64,000 nucleotides of DNA from Ornithinimicrobium cerasi (GCF_003702705.1 NZ_QZMN01000005.1:124001-188000); one strand, 5' to 3'. Counted from the first letter of the stretch, positions 34,426 through 42,459 are shown. Notes: generated by a model from the sequence alone, not told the origin. Translations and numbers: made by a program.

Positions 34426-34923
34426 GAGCGTAGCGGCGGCGTCCCGGTCCCGCCGCATCCACTGCGGCAGGCCCCACCACACCGCGGCGAAGAGCATGAC
34501 GGCGATCCCGCCGGCGACGTAGCCCTCCACGGAGCCGAGGACCACGCCGAAGATCAGGGTGATGACCGACGCCATGGTCAGCCCGAGAGTCAGCAGGCCC
34601 AGACGGGCCAGCACGTGCGAGACCGCGACCAGGTCCTCCTTGCGGTGCTGCCGGAACAGCGCCCGGTGCACGCTGACCGGCCCCACGAGCAGGACCGTGG
34701 TGAGGAAGGCGAGGACGATGGCGACGAGGAAGAGGAACCGGTGCTCGCCGCCCAGCTCGGTGAAGCGCGCCTGGAACGGCAGCGTCATCAGGAAGCCGGC
34801 GAGGATCTGGGTCCCCGTCTGCAGCACCCGCAGCTCCTGCAGCAGCTCCACGAAGTTGCGGTCCATGCGCTCGTCGCGCGACTCGTCGCGGTCGTCCTGC
34901 CGCGCCCCGAGGATGTCTGACAC
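34423..34923 (-). CDS. DUF6328 family membrane protein
   Basis: A 166-residue protein with four predicted membrane segments, which I recognise as DUF6328. The family pattern is FVELLQELRVLQTGTQILAG (about residues 24-43), FLMTLPFQARFTEL, an FLFLVAIVLAFLTTVLLVGP segment, and HRALFRQHRKEDLV before the last two helices. The function is unknown. The N-terminal 20 residues are charged and soluble. I chose GTG 34921-34923; an internal ATG at 34862-34864 (MDRNFVEL) is also possible and would remove the charged leader. It is convergent with topoisomerase IB. Confidence 0.75.
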   Translation of the reverse strand: MSDILGARQDDRDESRDERMDRNFVELLQELRVLQTGTQILAGFLMTLPFQARFTELGGEHRFLFLVAIVLAFLTTVLLVGPVSVHRALFRQHRKEDLVAVSHVLARLGLLTLGLTMASVITLIFGVVLGSVEGYVAGGIAVMLFAAVWWGLPQWMRRDRDAAATL

Positions 34924-35083
34924 AGCCCCAACTCTCCACCTGCGAGGACCCCCCGTCCACCTGCGTCGTCCCGCGCGGGAACGGTCGACGACGAGGCGCC
35001 GCGCAATCCCCGGCCGCCCCCCGGACGAACAACCTCCGGAGGGTGGAGCAGCCGCCCCGCCCACGTCCGGAGGAGCACCCACC

Positions 35084-35692
35084 ATGCAGATCCACCGCAG
35101 CGCGGCGATCGCCGCCCTCGTCCTGACCGCGGCCGCCCTGCCCGCGGTGGCCGCGGCAGGGGACAGCGTCCCCTCCGACCGCGTCTCCAGCCACTCCCAC
35201 GACCTCGTCGCCGTCCAGTCCGCCGACGTCCCCCGCAGCCAGGCGTGGGGGAGCGCCCGCGTCAAGGCCCTGCCCAACGGAAAGCTGCAGGTGACGGTCG
35301 AGGCCGGCGGTCTCGCCCCCGGCGTGCACCACATGGCCCACCTGCACGGCTTCGTCGACCGGGTCGACGGCGGCTGCCCGGGACCCGCGCGGGACACCAG
35401 CGGCGACGGCCTGATCAGCGTGGCCGAGGGTGCGGTCGACTACGGTCCCGTGCTCGTCCACCTCACCACCGCCGGGCCGACCCAGGCTCCGGTCACCTTC
35501 ACGGACTACCCCCTCGCGGACGCCGACGGCACCATCTCCTACCAGCGCACCTTCCCGGCCACCGTGGACCACCACCGGATGGCCGGCCGGGTCCAGGTGG
35601 TCGTGCACGGCATCGACCTCGACGGCGACGGCACCGTCGGAGCCGGCCCGGAGACCAGCATCCCGGCGCTGTGCGGGGGTGTCGCCGACTGA
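35084..35692 (+). CDS. Secreted protein with CHRD/SodC-like motif and an EF-hand-like loop
   Basis: A 202-residue protein with a Sec signal peptide (residues 1-25, cleavage near AVAAAG). The mature part contains LAPGVHHMAHLHGF (about residues 81-94), which resembles the histidine-bearing region of CHRD-domain and CuZn superoxide dismutase-like proteins, then DTSGDGLISVAEG (about 106-118), an EF-hand-type calcium loop. A second acidic loop, DLDGDGTVGAGPE, lies near the C terminus. Start ATG 35084 follows GGAGGA at 35069-35074. The enzyme activity is not established; a CHRD-like fold is the best guess. It is divergent from the DUF6328 gene. Confidence 0.7.
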   Translation: MQIHRSAAIAALVLTAAALPAVAAAGDSVPSDRVSSHSHDLVAVQSADVPRSQAWGSARVKALPNGKLQVTVEAGGLAPGVHHMAHLHGFVDRVDGGCPGPARDTSGDGLISVAEGAVDYGPVLVHLTTAGPTQAPVTFTDYPLADADGTISYQRTFPATVDHHRMAGRVQVVVHGIDLDGDGTVGAGPETSIPALCGGVAD

Positions 35693-35740
35693 GCCGCGAG
35701 CGGCATACCGCAGCCCCCCTGTCAAGGGGTGAGGGCATGG

Positions 35741-35755
35741 GCAGTTGTACCCATA
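35741..35755. promoter_or_regulatory. Dyad-like motif shared with 38238-38252
   Basis: GGCAGTTGTACCCAT occurs here, 68 bases before the azoreductase start, and again with one change (GGCAGTTCTACCCAT) at 38238-38252, at the stop codon of the GMC oxidoreductase gene. Here, with three preceding bases, it forms an imperfect dyad ATGGG...CCCAT. Two near-identical 15-mers flanking one pair of flavoenzyme genes are unlikely by chance, but the function is unknown. Confidence 0.4.
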
Positions 35756-35822
35756 CCGCCGGGCGCCAGCCGGTCCCTACGGTCGAGAGACAGCCTGCCC
35801 ACCGCCCGATCAGGAGGTCGTC

Positions 35823-36458
35823 GTGACCCGTCTGCTCCATGTCTCCGCCAGCCCCATGAACGGGCTGTCCTTCTCCCACCGGGTCGCCGCCTCCTTCGTC
35901 GACGTCTGGCGCACCGCGCACCCGGACAGCGTCGTCGACGAGCTCAACGTCTGGTCCGAGCCGCTGCCCGAGTTCGACGCCGCGGCCGCCTCCTGGAAGG
36001 GCAAGATGATGGCCGGGCAGACCCCCACCGCGCAGGAGGTCGCCTCGGTCGAGCAGGTGCTCGACGTGGGGGTCCGCTTCCAGGCCGCGACCCACTACGT
36101 GTTCTCGGTCCCGATGTGGAACTTCTCGGTGCCCTACCGCCTCAAGCACTACCTCGACGTCCTCGTCCAACCCGGCTCGACGTTCGCCTTCGACCCGGCC
36201 GCCGGCTTCGCCGGCCTCGTCCCCGCCGACCGGCCGGTCCTGCTCGTCCTCTCCCGCGGCAACACCGCCTACGGACCCGGTGAGCCGATGGGTCACTACG
36301 AGCACCAGGAGTCCTACCTGCGCTCGATCCTGGGGTTCATCGGCCTCACCGACGTGCGCACGATCACGGTCGAGTGCACCGCCTACCCCGCCGAGGTCTG
36401 CGAACCGCTCGTCAACGCGGCGTGCGTCCAGGCGGAGGCGATGGCCCCCGCGTTCTGA
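35823..36458 (+). CDS. azoR: FMN-dependent NADH-azoreductase (AzoR/AcpD family)
   Basis: A 211-residue flavodoxin-fold quinone/azo reductase. It begins RLLHVSASPMNGLSFSHRVA, the FMN phosphate-binding loop (residues 3-22), has VFSVPMWNFSVPYRLKHYLD (about residues 98-117, the MYNF-like FMN loop), and a late SRGNTAYGPGEPMGHYE block. It reduces quinones, azo or nitroaromatic compounds with NAD(P)H by two-electron transfer. Start GTG 35823 follows AGGAGG at 35812-35817. The GMC oxidoreductase gene follows 28 bases downstream and may be cotranscribed. Confidence 0.9.
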   Translation: MTRLLHVSASPMNGLSFSHRVAASFVDVWRTAHPDSVVDELNVWSEPLPEFDAAAASWKGKMMAGQTPTAQEVASVEQVLDVGVRFQAATHYVFSVPMWNFSVPYRLKHYLDVLVQPGSTFAFDPAAGFAGLVPADRPVLLVLSRGNTAYGPGEPMGHYEHQESYLRSILGFIGLTDVRTITVECTAYPAEVCEPLVNAACVQAEAMAPAF

Positions 36459-36486
36459 CCTGGGCCGGGGCCGTTACGGTCCTGGC

Positions 36487-38238
36487 ATGCCCTCGCCGCC
36501 GACCCACCACGACGTGCTCGTCGTCGGCAGCGGCTTCGGCGGGAGCGTCGCCGCCCTGCGGCTTGCCGAGAAGGGGTATGACGTCGCCGTCCTGGAGGCG
36601 GGTCGCCGGTTCGCCGACGAGGACCTCGCCCGCACGTCCTGGGACCTGCGCCGCTTCCTCTGGGCACCGCGGCTGGGCCTGCGCGGCATCCAGCGGATCC
36701 ACCTGCTCCCCCACGTGCTGGTCCTCGCGGGGGCCGGCGTCGGGGGAGGCTCGCTCAACTACGCCAACACGCTCTACCGCCCGCGGTCGTCGGCGTTCTA
36801 CGACGACCCCCAGTGGGCGCACCTCACCGACTGGCGCGAGGAGCTGGCCCCGCACTACGACACGGCCTCGCGGATGCTGGGCGTGATGACCAACCCGACG
36901 ACGACCGCGACCGACCGGCTCTACCGGGAGGTGGCCGAGGAGCTCGGCGTCGGGGACACCTTCCGTCTCGCGCCCGTGGGCGTCTTCTTCGGCCGGGACG
37001 GGGCCAGGGAGCCTGGGGTCCAGGTCGAGGATCCCTACTTCGGCGGCTCGGGCCCTCCGCGCACCGGCTGCACCGAGTGTGGCAGCTGCATGGTCGGCTG
37101 CCGGGTCGGCGCCAAGAACACGCTGCCGAAGAACTACCTCTGGTTCGCCGAGCGCGCGGGCGCGACCGTCGTCCCGGACACCACCGTCGTGCGGATCCGA
37201 CCCCGCGAACAGGGCGGGTATGCCGTGGAGACCGTCCGCACGGGCGCGCGCCCCGCGCGGTGGCCGGGTGCGCGGCGGACCTGGACCGCGGACGAGGTGG
37301 TGCTGGCGGCCGGGACGTGGGGGACCCAGCACCTGCTCCACCGCCTCCGGCGTGACGGTGACCTGCCGCACCTGTCGGACCGGCTCGGGGTGCTGACCCG
37401 GACGAACTCCGAGGCCCTGGTCGGGGCGACCGTCCCCCCGGGCCGACGTCCGCGGGAGGTCGACTTCACCCACGGGGTCGCGATCACCAGCAGCTTCCAC
37501 CCCGACGAGCACACCCACGTCGAACCGGTGCGCTACGGGCGCGGCCAGAACGCGATGGGTCTGCTCACCACCCTGCTCACGGACGGCGGCGGCCGGCTGC
37601 CCCGACCCGTCCGGTGGCTCGGCCAGGTGCTGCGGCACCCCGTGCGCACGGTCGGCATGCTGGTCGGGATCGGGTCCTGGTCCGAGCGCGGCTCGATCGC
37701 GCTCGTCATGCAGTCGCTCGACAACTCCATCACCGTCCGCGCGGGACGGGGTCCGCTGGGTGGCTACCGGCTCACCTCGACGCAGGGCCACGGCGAGCCC
37801 AGCCCGACGTGGATCCCGGTCGCGCACCGGGTGGTGCGTTCGCTGGCCCGGCGCATCGGCGGCTACCCGGTCGGCAGCGTGGGCGACGTGCTGGACGTGC
37901 CGATGACCGCGCACTTCCTCGGCGGGTGCGTCATCGGGGACTCGCCCGCCACGGGAGTGATCGACCCCTACCACCGTGTGCACGGGCACCCGGGGCTGCA
38001 CGTCGTCGACGGCTCCGCGGTCTCGGCGAACCTCGGCGTCAACCCCTCGCTCACCATCACCGCCCAGGCCGAGCGGGCCCTGTCGATGTGGCCGCACCGG
38101 GGGCAGAGAGACCCACGACCGGCGCCCGGCGAGGCCTACCGGCGGGTCGAGCCGGTGCCGCCACGGAGCCCTGCGCCGATGCCCGCCGCACAACCGGAGC
38201 CGCCGGCCCATGTCAGAAGGCCGGCCGGGGCGCAATAG
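36487..38238 (+). CDS. GMC-family FAD oxidoreductase (cholesterol oxidase-like)
   Basis: A 583-residue flavoenzyme. The FAD loop is VLVVGSGFGGSVAALRLAEKG (residues 10-30; core GSGFGGS), followed by GAGVGGGSLNYANT (about 82-95), and it ends with the GMC signature FLGGCVIGDSPATGVIDP (about 477-494) and NLGVNPSLTITAQAER. A cysteine cluster GCTECGSCMVGC (about 196-207) looks like a metal or Fe-S site; it is found in the cholesterol oxidase-like branch of the family. The product ends in a proline-rich tail of about 45 residues. Start ATG 36487. The substrate is unknown; sterol-like alcohols are possible. Confidence 0.86.
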   Translation: MPSPPTHHDVLVVGSGFGGSVAALRLAEKGYDVAVLEAGRRFADEDLARTSWDLRRFLWAPRLGLRGIQRIHLLPHVLVLAGAGVGGGSLNYANTLYRPRSSAFYDDPQWAHLTDWREELAPHYDTASRMLGVMTNPTTTATDRLYREVAEELGVGDTFRLAPVGVFFGRDGAREPGVQVEDPYFGGSGPPRTGCTECGSCMVGCRVGAKNTLPKNYLWFAERAGATVVPDTTVVRIRPREQGGYAVETVRTGARPARWPGARRTWTADEVVLAAGTWGTQHLLHRLRRDGDLPHLSDRLGVLTRTNSEALVGATVPPGRRPREVDFTHGVAITSSFHPDEHTHVEPVRYGRGQNAMGLLTTLLTDGGGRLPRPVRWLGQVLRHPVRTVGMLVGIGSWSERGSIALVMQSLDNSITVRAGRGPLGGYRLTSTQGHGEPSPTWIPVAHRVVRSLARRIGGYPVGSVGDVLDVPMTAHFLGGCVIGDSPATGVIDPYHRVHGHPGLHVVDGSAVSANLGVNPSLTITAQAERALSMWPHRGQRDPRPAPGEAYRRVEPVPPRSPAPMPAAQPEPPAHVRRPAGAQ

Positions 38239-38351
38239 GCAGTTCTACCCATCGCCACCGCCGGGCCCCGGCGCGTAGCCTCGTGCAGGTCGTCAGGGCC
38301 GCGGGCCGGCCGGGGTCCGTCCCCGGCGGGGGTCGGACCCTGGCCGTGAGC

Positions 38352-38389
38352 CCGGTGCCCGGCCTGCTGCCCGCAGGGCCGGGCACCGG
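38352..38389. terminator. Strong bidirectional hairpin between convergent genes
   Basis: CCGGTGCCCGGCC (38352-38364) pairs perfectly with GGCCGGGCACCGG (38377-38389) around a 12-base loop. A second hairpin, GGGTCCG/CGGACCC (38313-38319 with 38334-38340), precedes it. Both lie between the stops of the GMC oxidoreductase and the convergent RimK-type gene, so they probably end transcription from both sides. No gene is visible in 38239-38424. Confidence 0.75.
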
Positions 38390-38424
38390 CCGAGCGGCGC
38401 CGGAACGGCATACCCGACCGCGCG

Positions 38425-39642
38425 TCAGCGCACCAGCGCCTCTGCCTGACCGGGCACGTCGTGGATCGGCTGCTTGGGCAGGCGGCGGACCCGCTTGGGG
38501 CGTCGGCTGCGTGCCGGGATGAGCGAGCGCATGCCCTCGTGGCGACCGAAGCACAGCAGCCGGTCGCCCTCCTCGAGGACCTTGCCCGGTCCGGGGTTGG
38601 GCGTGACGCGCGTGCCGCGGTGCAGGGTCAGCACCTGGACGTCCATCTCGAGCAAGCCTGACTCGGCGATGGTCCGGCCGACCAGCTCGGACCCGGCGAG
38701 GACCGCGATCTCGGCCACGCCGTAGCCGGTGGACACCGCCAGCCGCTGGCGCACGTCGATGTCCGGGAAGCCGGACTGGTCGGCGACGTAGTCGACGATC
38801 GCGCCGGCGACGTCGAGCTTGGTCGCGGCCTCGATGCCCCGCAGCCCGGGGGAGGAGTTGACCTCCATGACCAGCGGCCCGTGCTCCCCCTCGAGCATGT
38901 CGACGCCCGCGACGCGCAGACCCATGATGTGCGCCGAGCGCACCGCCACCTCCTCGTAGGCGGGGTCGAGGTCGACCTTCTCCACGGTCCCGCCGCGGTG
39001 CACGTTGGAGCGGAACTCCTCGCCCTGGGCGCGACGGCGCATCGACGCGACGACCCGGTCGCCGACGACGAGCGCGCGGACGTCGCGGCCCCTGCTCTCC
39101 TGGACGAAGCGCTGGATGAGGACCTGCTGGTTGGCCCCGTGCAGGGTCTCGATGATGGCCTCGGCGACCTTGGTCGTCGGGGCGAGGATGACCCCGATCC
39201 CCTGGGTGCCCTCGAGCAGCTTGAGCACCACCGGAGCCCCGCCGACGAGCTCGATGGCGCCGCGGACCTCGTCGCGGTTGCGGACCAGGGCGGTCGCCGG
39301 CATCGCGATGTTGTGGCGGGACAGGATCTGGCTCGCCCGCAGCTTGTCCCGGCTGTTCATGATGCCGTTGGCGGTGTTGGGGGTGTAGACGTCCATCTGC
39401 TCGAACTGCCGGACGACGGCGGTGCCGAAGTAGGTCACCGAGGCGCCGACCCGCGGGATGACCGCGTCGTAGACCGACAGCGGGCGCCCGCGGAAGTGCA
39501 GGTCCGGCTCGTCCCCGGTGAGGTCGATCCCGAAGCGCAGCGTGTCCAGGACCTTGACCTGGTGCCCGCGGTCGATGGCCGCGGTGCGCAGGCGCTGCGT
39601 GGAGTAGGCGCGCAGGGACCGGGAGAGGATGGCGAGCTTCAT
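38425..39642 (-). CDS. RimK-type ATP-grasp ligase with C-terminal TrkA-C (RCK_C) domain
   Basis: A 405-residue fusion. Residues 1 to about 295 are a RimK-family ATP-grasp ligase: MKLAILSRSLRAYSTQRL, YDAVIPRVGASVTYFGTAVV, SRDKLRASQILSRHNIAMP, VVLKLLEGTQGIGV (ATP loop), and the metal-binding LVMEVNSSPGLRGIE. Relatives add glutamates to ribosomal protein S6 or to small molecules. Residues about 305-385 are a TrkA-C domain (GYGVAEIAVLAGSELVGRTI, PNPGPGKVLEEGDRLLCFGR), a ligand-sensing fold usually found on potassium channels and transporters. Start ATG 39640-39642. It is divergent, by only 25 bases, from a retropepsin-like protease and an aspartoacylase-like gene. Confidence 0.85.
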   Translation of the reverse strand: MKLAILSRSLRAYSTQRLRTAAIDRGHQVKVLDTLRFGIDLTGDEPDLHFRGRPLSVYDAVIPRVGASVTYFGTAVVRQFEQMDVYTPNTANGIMNSRDKLRASQILSRHNIAMPATALVRNRDEVRGAIELVGGAPVVLKLLEGTQGIGVILAPTTKVAEAIIETLHGANQQVLIQRFVQESRGRDVRALVVGDRVVASMRRRAQGEEFRSNVHRGGTVEKVDLDPAYEEVAVRSAHIMGLRVAGVDMLEGEHGPLVMEVNSSPGLRGIEAATKLDVAGAIVDYVADQSGFPDIDVRQRLAVSTGYGVAEIAVLAGSELVGRTIAESGLLEMDVQVLTLHRGTRVTPNPGPGKVLEEGDRLLCFGRHEGMRSLIPARSRRPKRVRRLPKQPIHDVPGQAEALVR

Positions 39643-39667
39643 TCCGGGATCCTGACAAGATAGGGGT

Positions 39668-40159
39668 GTGCCTGGGCCACCCAATGAAACCATCCTCGGG
39701 AAGATGGTCGTCGGGTGGCGGGAGTGGGTCCGGGCGGAGGCTCTCGGGGTGCCGTGGGTCAAGGCGAAGATCGACACCGGGGCGCGCACCTCGTCGCTGC
39801 ACGCGTTCGACCTGCGGACCGAGGAGGTCGACGGGCAGGAACGGGTGCGCTTCACCGTGCAGCCCTGGCAGGCGAGCGAGGAGGACGCGGTCGAGGTCTG
39901 CCTGCCCGTCCACGACCGGCGCGCGGTGCGCAGCAGCTCGGGTCACTCCGAGACGAGGTATGTCGTGCTCCTTCCCCTCGTCCTGGCGGGCCGGGAGGTC
40001 ACCGCGGAGGTCACGCTGACCGACCGGGACGAGATGGGGTTCCGGATGCTCGTCGGACGCGAGGTCCTGGTCCAGGGGTTCGTCGTCGACCCCTCGGTGT
40101 CCTACGCCGGCGGACGGCCGGAGCGCGCGGTGCGGCGGCGCAACTGGGGACGCGGGTGA
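39668..40159 (+). CDS. RimB-family retropepsin-like protease (RimK/ATP-grasp-linked)
   Basis: A 163-residue member of the PF05618 family, once called ATP-dependent zinc protease and now recognised as retropepsin-like. The aspartic protease signature is KIDTGARTSSLHAF (Asp36-Thr37-Gly38-Ala39), preceded by the family start VVGWREWV and followed by the flap-like RSSSGHSETRYVV and the closing MLVGREVLVQGFVVDP. In Pseudomonas, RimB acts together with RimK, and this gene is divergent from a RimK-type gene. Start is GTG 39668 or ATG 39704 (MVVGWREW); the latter would leave a more ordinary 61-base gap. It overlaps the next gene by GTGA. Confidence 0.87.
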   Translation: MPGPPNETILGKMVVGWREWVRAEALGVPWVKAKIDTGARTSSLHAFDLRTEEVDGQERVRFTVQPWQASEEDAVEVCLPVHDRRAVRSSSGHSETRYVVLLPLVLAGREVTAEVTLTDRDEMGFRMLVGREVLVQGFVVDPSVSYAGGRPERAVRRRNWGRG

Positions 40160-41175
40160 GCCCCGCGCGCAAGCTGCGGACCTCCTTCCCGATCGGTGGC
40201 GTGCGGGTGCGGGCCGGCCAGCGGCGCGAGGTCTCGCTCATCGTGTCGCGACTGGTGACCGGGGCCGAGGTGACCCTGCCCGTGCAGGTGGTCCACGGCC
40301 GTGAGGAGGGGCCGGTCGTCTGGCTGGACGCGGCGGTGCACGGGGACGAGGTGGTGGGGATCGAGGTGATCCGGCGGGTGCTGGCGCAGCTCTCGCCGAG
40401 GACGCTGCGCGGGACGGTCCTGGCGGTGCCGATCGTCAACGTGCTGGGTGTGGTGACCGGCGACCGCTACCTGCCGGACCGGCGCGACCTCAACCGCAGC
40501 TTCCCCGGGTCGGCGCGGGGCTCCCTGGCCAGCCGCATCGCGCACCTCCTGATGACCGAGGTGGTCGCCAAGTGCGAGGTGGGGATCGACCTGCACACCG
40601 GCTCCGACCGCCGCTCCAACCTGCCGCAGATCCGGTGCGACCTCGAGGACGAGCGCACCCGCGAGCTGGCCGAGGCGTTCGGCGCCCCGGTGATCTACCA
40701 CGCCCGGCTGCGTGACGGCTCGCTGCGGTCGGCGGCGCGGGAGGCCGGCGCGCGGGTGCTGCTCTACGAGGCGGGTGAGGCCTGGCGGCTCGACGAGTAC
40801 GCGATCGTCCCCGGCGTCGACGGCGTGCTCCGGGTCCTCGGCTCGCTCGGCATGATCGACGAGGAGGACGTGGAGGCGGCGGTGAGCTCGGAGCCCGTGG
40901 GGCCGGGCGTGGTCAGCCGTCGCAGCGCCTGGGTCCGCGCCCGGCGGACCGGGATGGTGCACATGGAGGCCTCGCTGGGGCAGCGGGTCCACGAGGGCGA
41001 GCGGCTCGGGGCCCTCTTCGACAGCTACGGTCGCCGGCTGGCCATCGTCAAGGCGGACCGCGACGGCATCGTCATCGGCCGCAGCGAGGCCCCGCTCGTC
41101 AACCGCGGCGACGCCCTCGTCCACATCGCCGAGATCGAGCCGCCCGCCGGGTCAAGACCTGTCACAGAGTCCTGA
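40156..41175 (+). CDS. Succinylglutamate desuccinylase/aspartoacylase-family metallohydrolase
   Basis: A 339-residue zinc carboxypeptidase-fold enzyme of the AstE/AspA family. Metal-binding HGDE is seen in AAVHGDEVVGIEV (about residues 54-66) and His in GIDLHTGSDRRSN (about residues 142-154). The RDLNRSFPGS substrate loop (about residues 110-119) and the LYEAGEAWRLDEY region with a catalytic Glu (about 199-211) follow. The C-terminal beta barrel (TGMVHMEASLGQRVHEGERL) is intact. Start GTG 40156 overlaps the protease stop. With the RimK-type ligase this makes a ligase/protease/amidohydrolase module; the substrate may be an N-acyl amino acid or gamma-glutamyl conjugate, which is inference. Confidence 0.85.
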   Translation: MSPARKLRTSFPIGGVRVRAGQRREVSLIVSRLVTGAEVTLPVQVVHGREEGPVVWLDAAVHGDEVVGIEVIRRVLAQLSPRTLRGTVLAVPIVNVLGVVTGDRYLPDRRDLNRSFPGSARGSLASRIAHLLMTEVVAKCEVGIDLHTGSDRRSNLPQIRCDLEDERTRELAEAFGAPVIYHARLRDGSLRSAAREAGARVLLYEAGEAWRLDEYAIVPGVDGVLRVLGSLGMIDEEDVEAAVSSEPVGPGVVSRRSAWVRARRTGMVHMEASLGQRVHEGERLGALFDSYGRRLAIVKADRDGIVIGRSEAPLVNRGDALVHIAEIEPPAGSRPVTES

Positions 41176-41202
41176 CCGACAACCTGTCACAAGGTCCTGA
41201 CC
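41157..41202 (+). repeat. Two 21-bp direct repeats spanning a stop codon
   Basis: ACCTGTCACAGAGTCCTGACC (41157-41177, here described as a 21-base unit) recurs at 41182-41202 with two changes, giving a 25-base period. The first copy contains the stop codon of the aspartoacylase-family gene. The remaining gap to 41331 holds only short GC-rich repeats (GGACCGT words near 41270) and a small CCGG-GCAA-CCGG hairpin. Confidence 0.8.
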
Positions 41203-41331
41203 TGCGCACAGGCATCGGCCGGACGTCGCCGCCGCCACCACCGCCACAGCCGCACCAGCCGTGCACCCGCGGACCGTGGACCGTGGACCCGCGCCACCGG
41301 GCAACCGGCCTCCGCTTCACCCTCCACCCGC

Positions 41332-42459
41332 TCAGAGCCGGGCGAGCTCCTGGAACCGACCCAGCAGCCCGAACATCGTCTCGTCCAGCTCCACCTGCGT
41401 GAGCAGGATCGCGACGGTGCCGTCCGGGTCGGCGAAGAAGTCCGTGCCCTGGCCCCCCGACCAGCCGAAGCGCCCCGCGTGCTCGCCCGCGAGGGTGACG
41501 GCGACGCCATACCCCCAGCCCATGACGTCCCAGAAGCCGGGCATGAAGCTCTCCGGCGTCCTCGCCCCGGGCGCGACCTGGTCGCGGAGCATCTCCCGCA
41601 CCAGACCTGCGTCGAGGAAGGGTCGCCCGTCCACCTGACCGCCGTCCACGAGCATCCTCACGAACCGGTGGTAGTCGGCGGCCGTGGAGACGAGCTCGCC
41701 GTGCGCGGGGTCCTGGGGCGGCGGGCCGAGGTAGGGGCCACCTCCGAGCGGCTCGGTCTCGACGAGCCGGCCGTCCTCGAGGCGGTAGGCGGCAGGGAGC
41801 CGGGCGGCCTGGGACGTGGGCACGCTCAGACCCGTGTCCACCATCCCCAGGGGGTCGAGGACCTCGTGGCGGAGGTGCTGCTCGAGCGGTAGGCCTGCCG
41901 CGCGCTGCAGCAGGATCCCGAGGATCGGGAAGGAGTGGTGGTAGCGGAACCCCTCCCCCGGCTGGTGCGCGAGCGGCAGTCCGGCCAGGGCCGCGAGCCA
42001 GTCGTCGGCACCGCGGGAGACTTGCGCCGGGCCGCCGTCCAGCCCGCGCTCGTGCATCGTCAGGCCCCACGGGGTGTCGCCGAACGCCATCCCGTAGCCG
42101 GACCCGTTCACCAGCAGGTCGCGCACCGTGATCGGCCGCCGGGCGGGCTCGACGTCGTCCAGCGAGGCGTCGGGGCGGCGCAGGACCACCCGGTCGGCGA
42201 GCTCCGGGAGCCACCGGTCCACCGGGTCGGCCAGCGCGAGGCGCCCGGCCTCGACCCCGCGCAGCGTGGCCACGGCCACGACCGCCTTGGTCATCGACTG
42301 GATCCGCATGATGGCGTGCTCCGGCATCGGCGGGCCGCCGACCGACATCGACCCCACCGTGCGCACGCGCACCTCGTCGCCGCGCGCGAGCAGCACGACG
42401 GCGCCCGGGACCCGGCCGGCGTCGACCCAGTCCTGCAGCAGGGGGATGAGCTCGTCCAC
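41332..42459 (-). CDS. Beta-lactamase-family serine hydrolase
   Basis: A 375-residue class C beta-lactamase/esterase-fold protein with no signal peptide, so probably cytoplasmic. The SxxK nucleophile is Ser55-x-x-Lys58 in MRIQSMTKAV. A YxN-like position lies near NGSGYGMAFG, and the third motif is HAGRFGWSGGQGTDFF near the C terminus (residues about 332-347), normally K[ST]G or HxG in esterases. Relatives are annotated as beta-lactamase-related esterases. I chose GTG 42457-42459 because of an AGGAGGG site directly upstream; the longer frame upstream is shadow of the rhomboid gene. It ends a minus-strand run with the rhomboid and DUF membrane gene. Confidence 0.85.
   Translation of the reverse strand: MDELIPLLQDWVDAGRVPGAVVLLARGDEVRVRTVGSMSVGGPPMPEHAIMRIQSMTKAVVAVATLRGVEAGRLALADPVDRWLPELADRVVLRRPDASLDDVEPARRPITVRDLLVNGSGYGMAFGDTPWGLTMHERGLDGGPAQVSRGADDWLAALAGLPLAHQPGEGFRYHHSFPILGILLQRAAGLPLEQHLRHEVLDPLGMVDTGLSVPTSQAARLPAAYRLEDGRLVETEPLGGGPYLGPPPQDPAHGELVSTAADYHRFVRMLVDGGQVDGRPFLDAGLVREMLRDQVAPGARTPESFMPGFWDVMGWGYGVAVTLAGEHAGRFGWSGGQGTDFFADPDGTVAILLTQVELDETMFGLLGRFQELARL

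Noticed and set aside
41260-41300. Short GGACCGT and CCACC repeats as a CRISPR or VNTR array.
   Set aside because: Only two to three copies of 7 bases in GC-rich sequence, without regular spacers.
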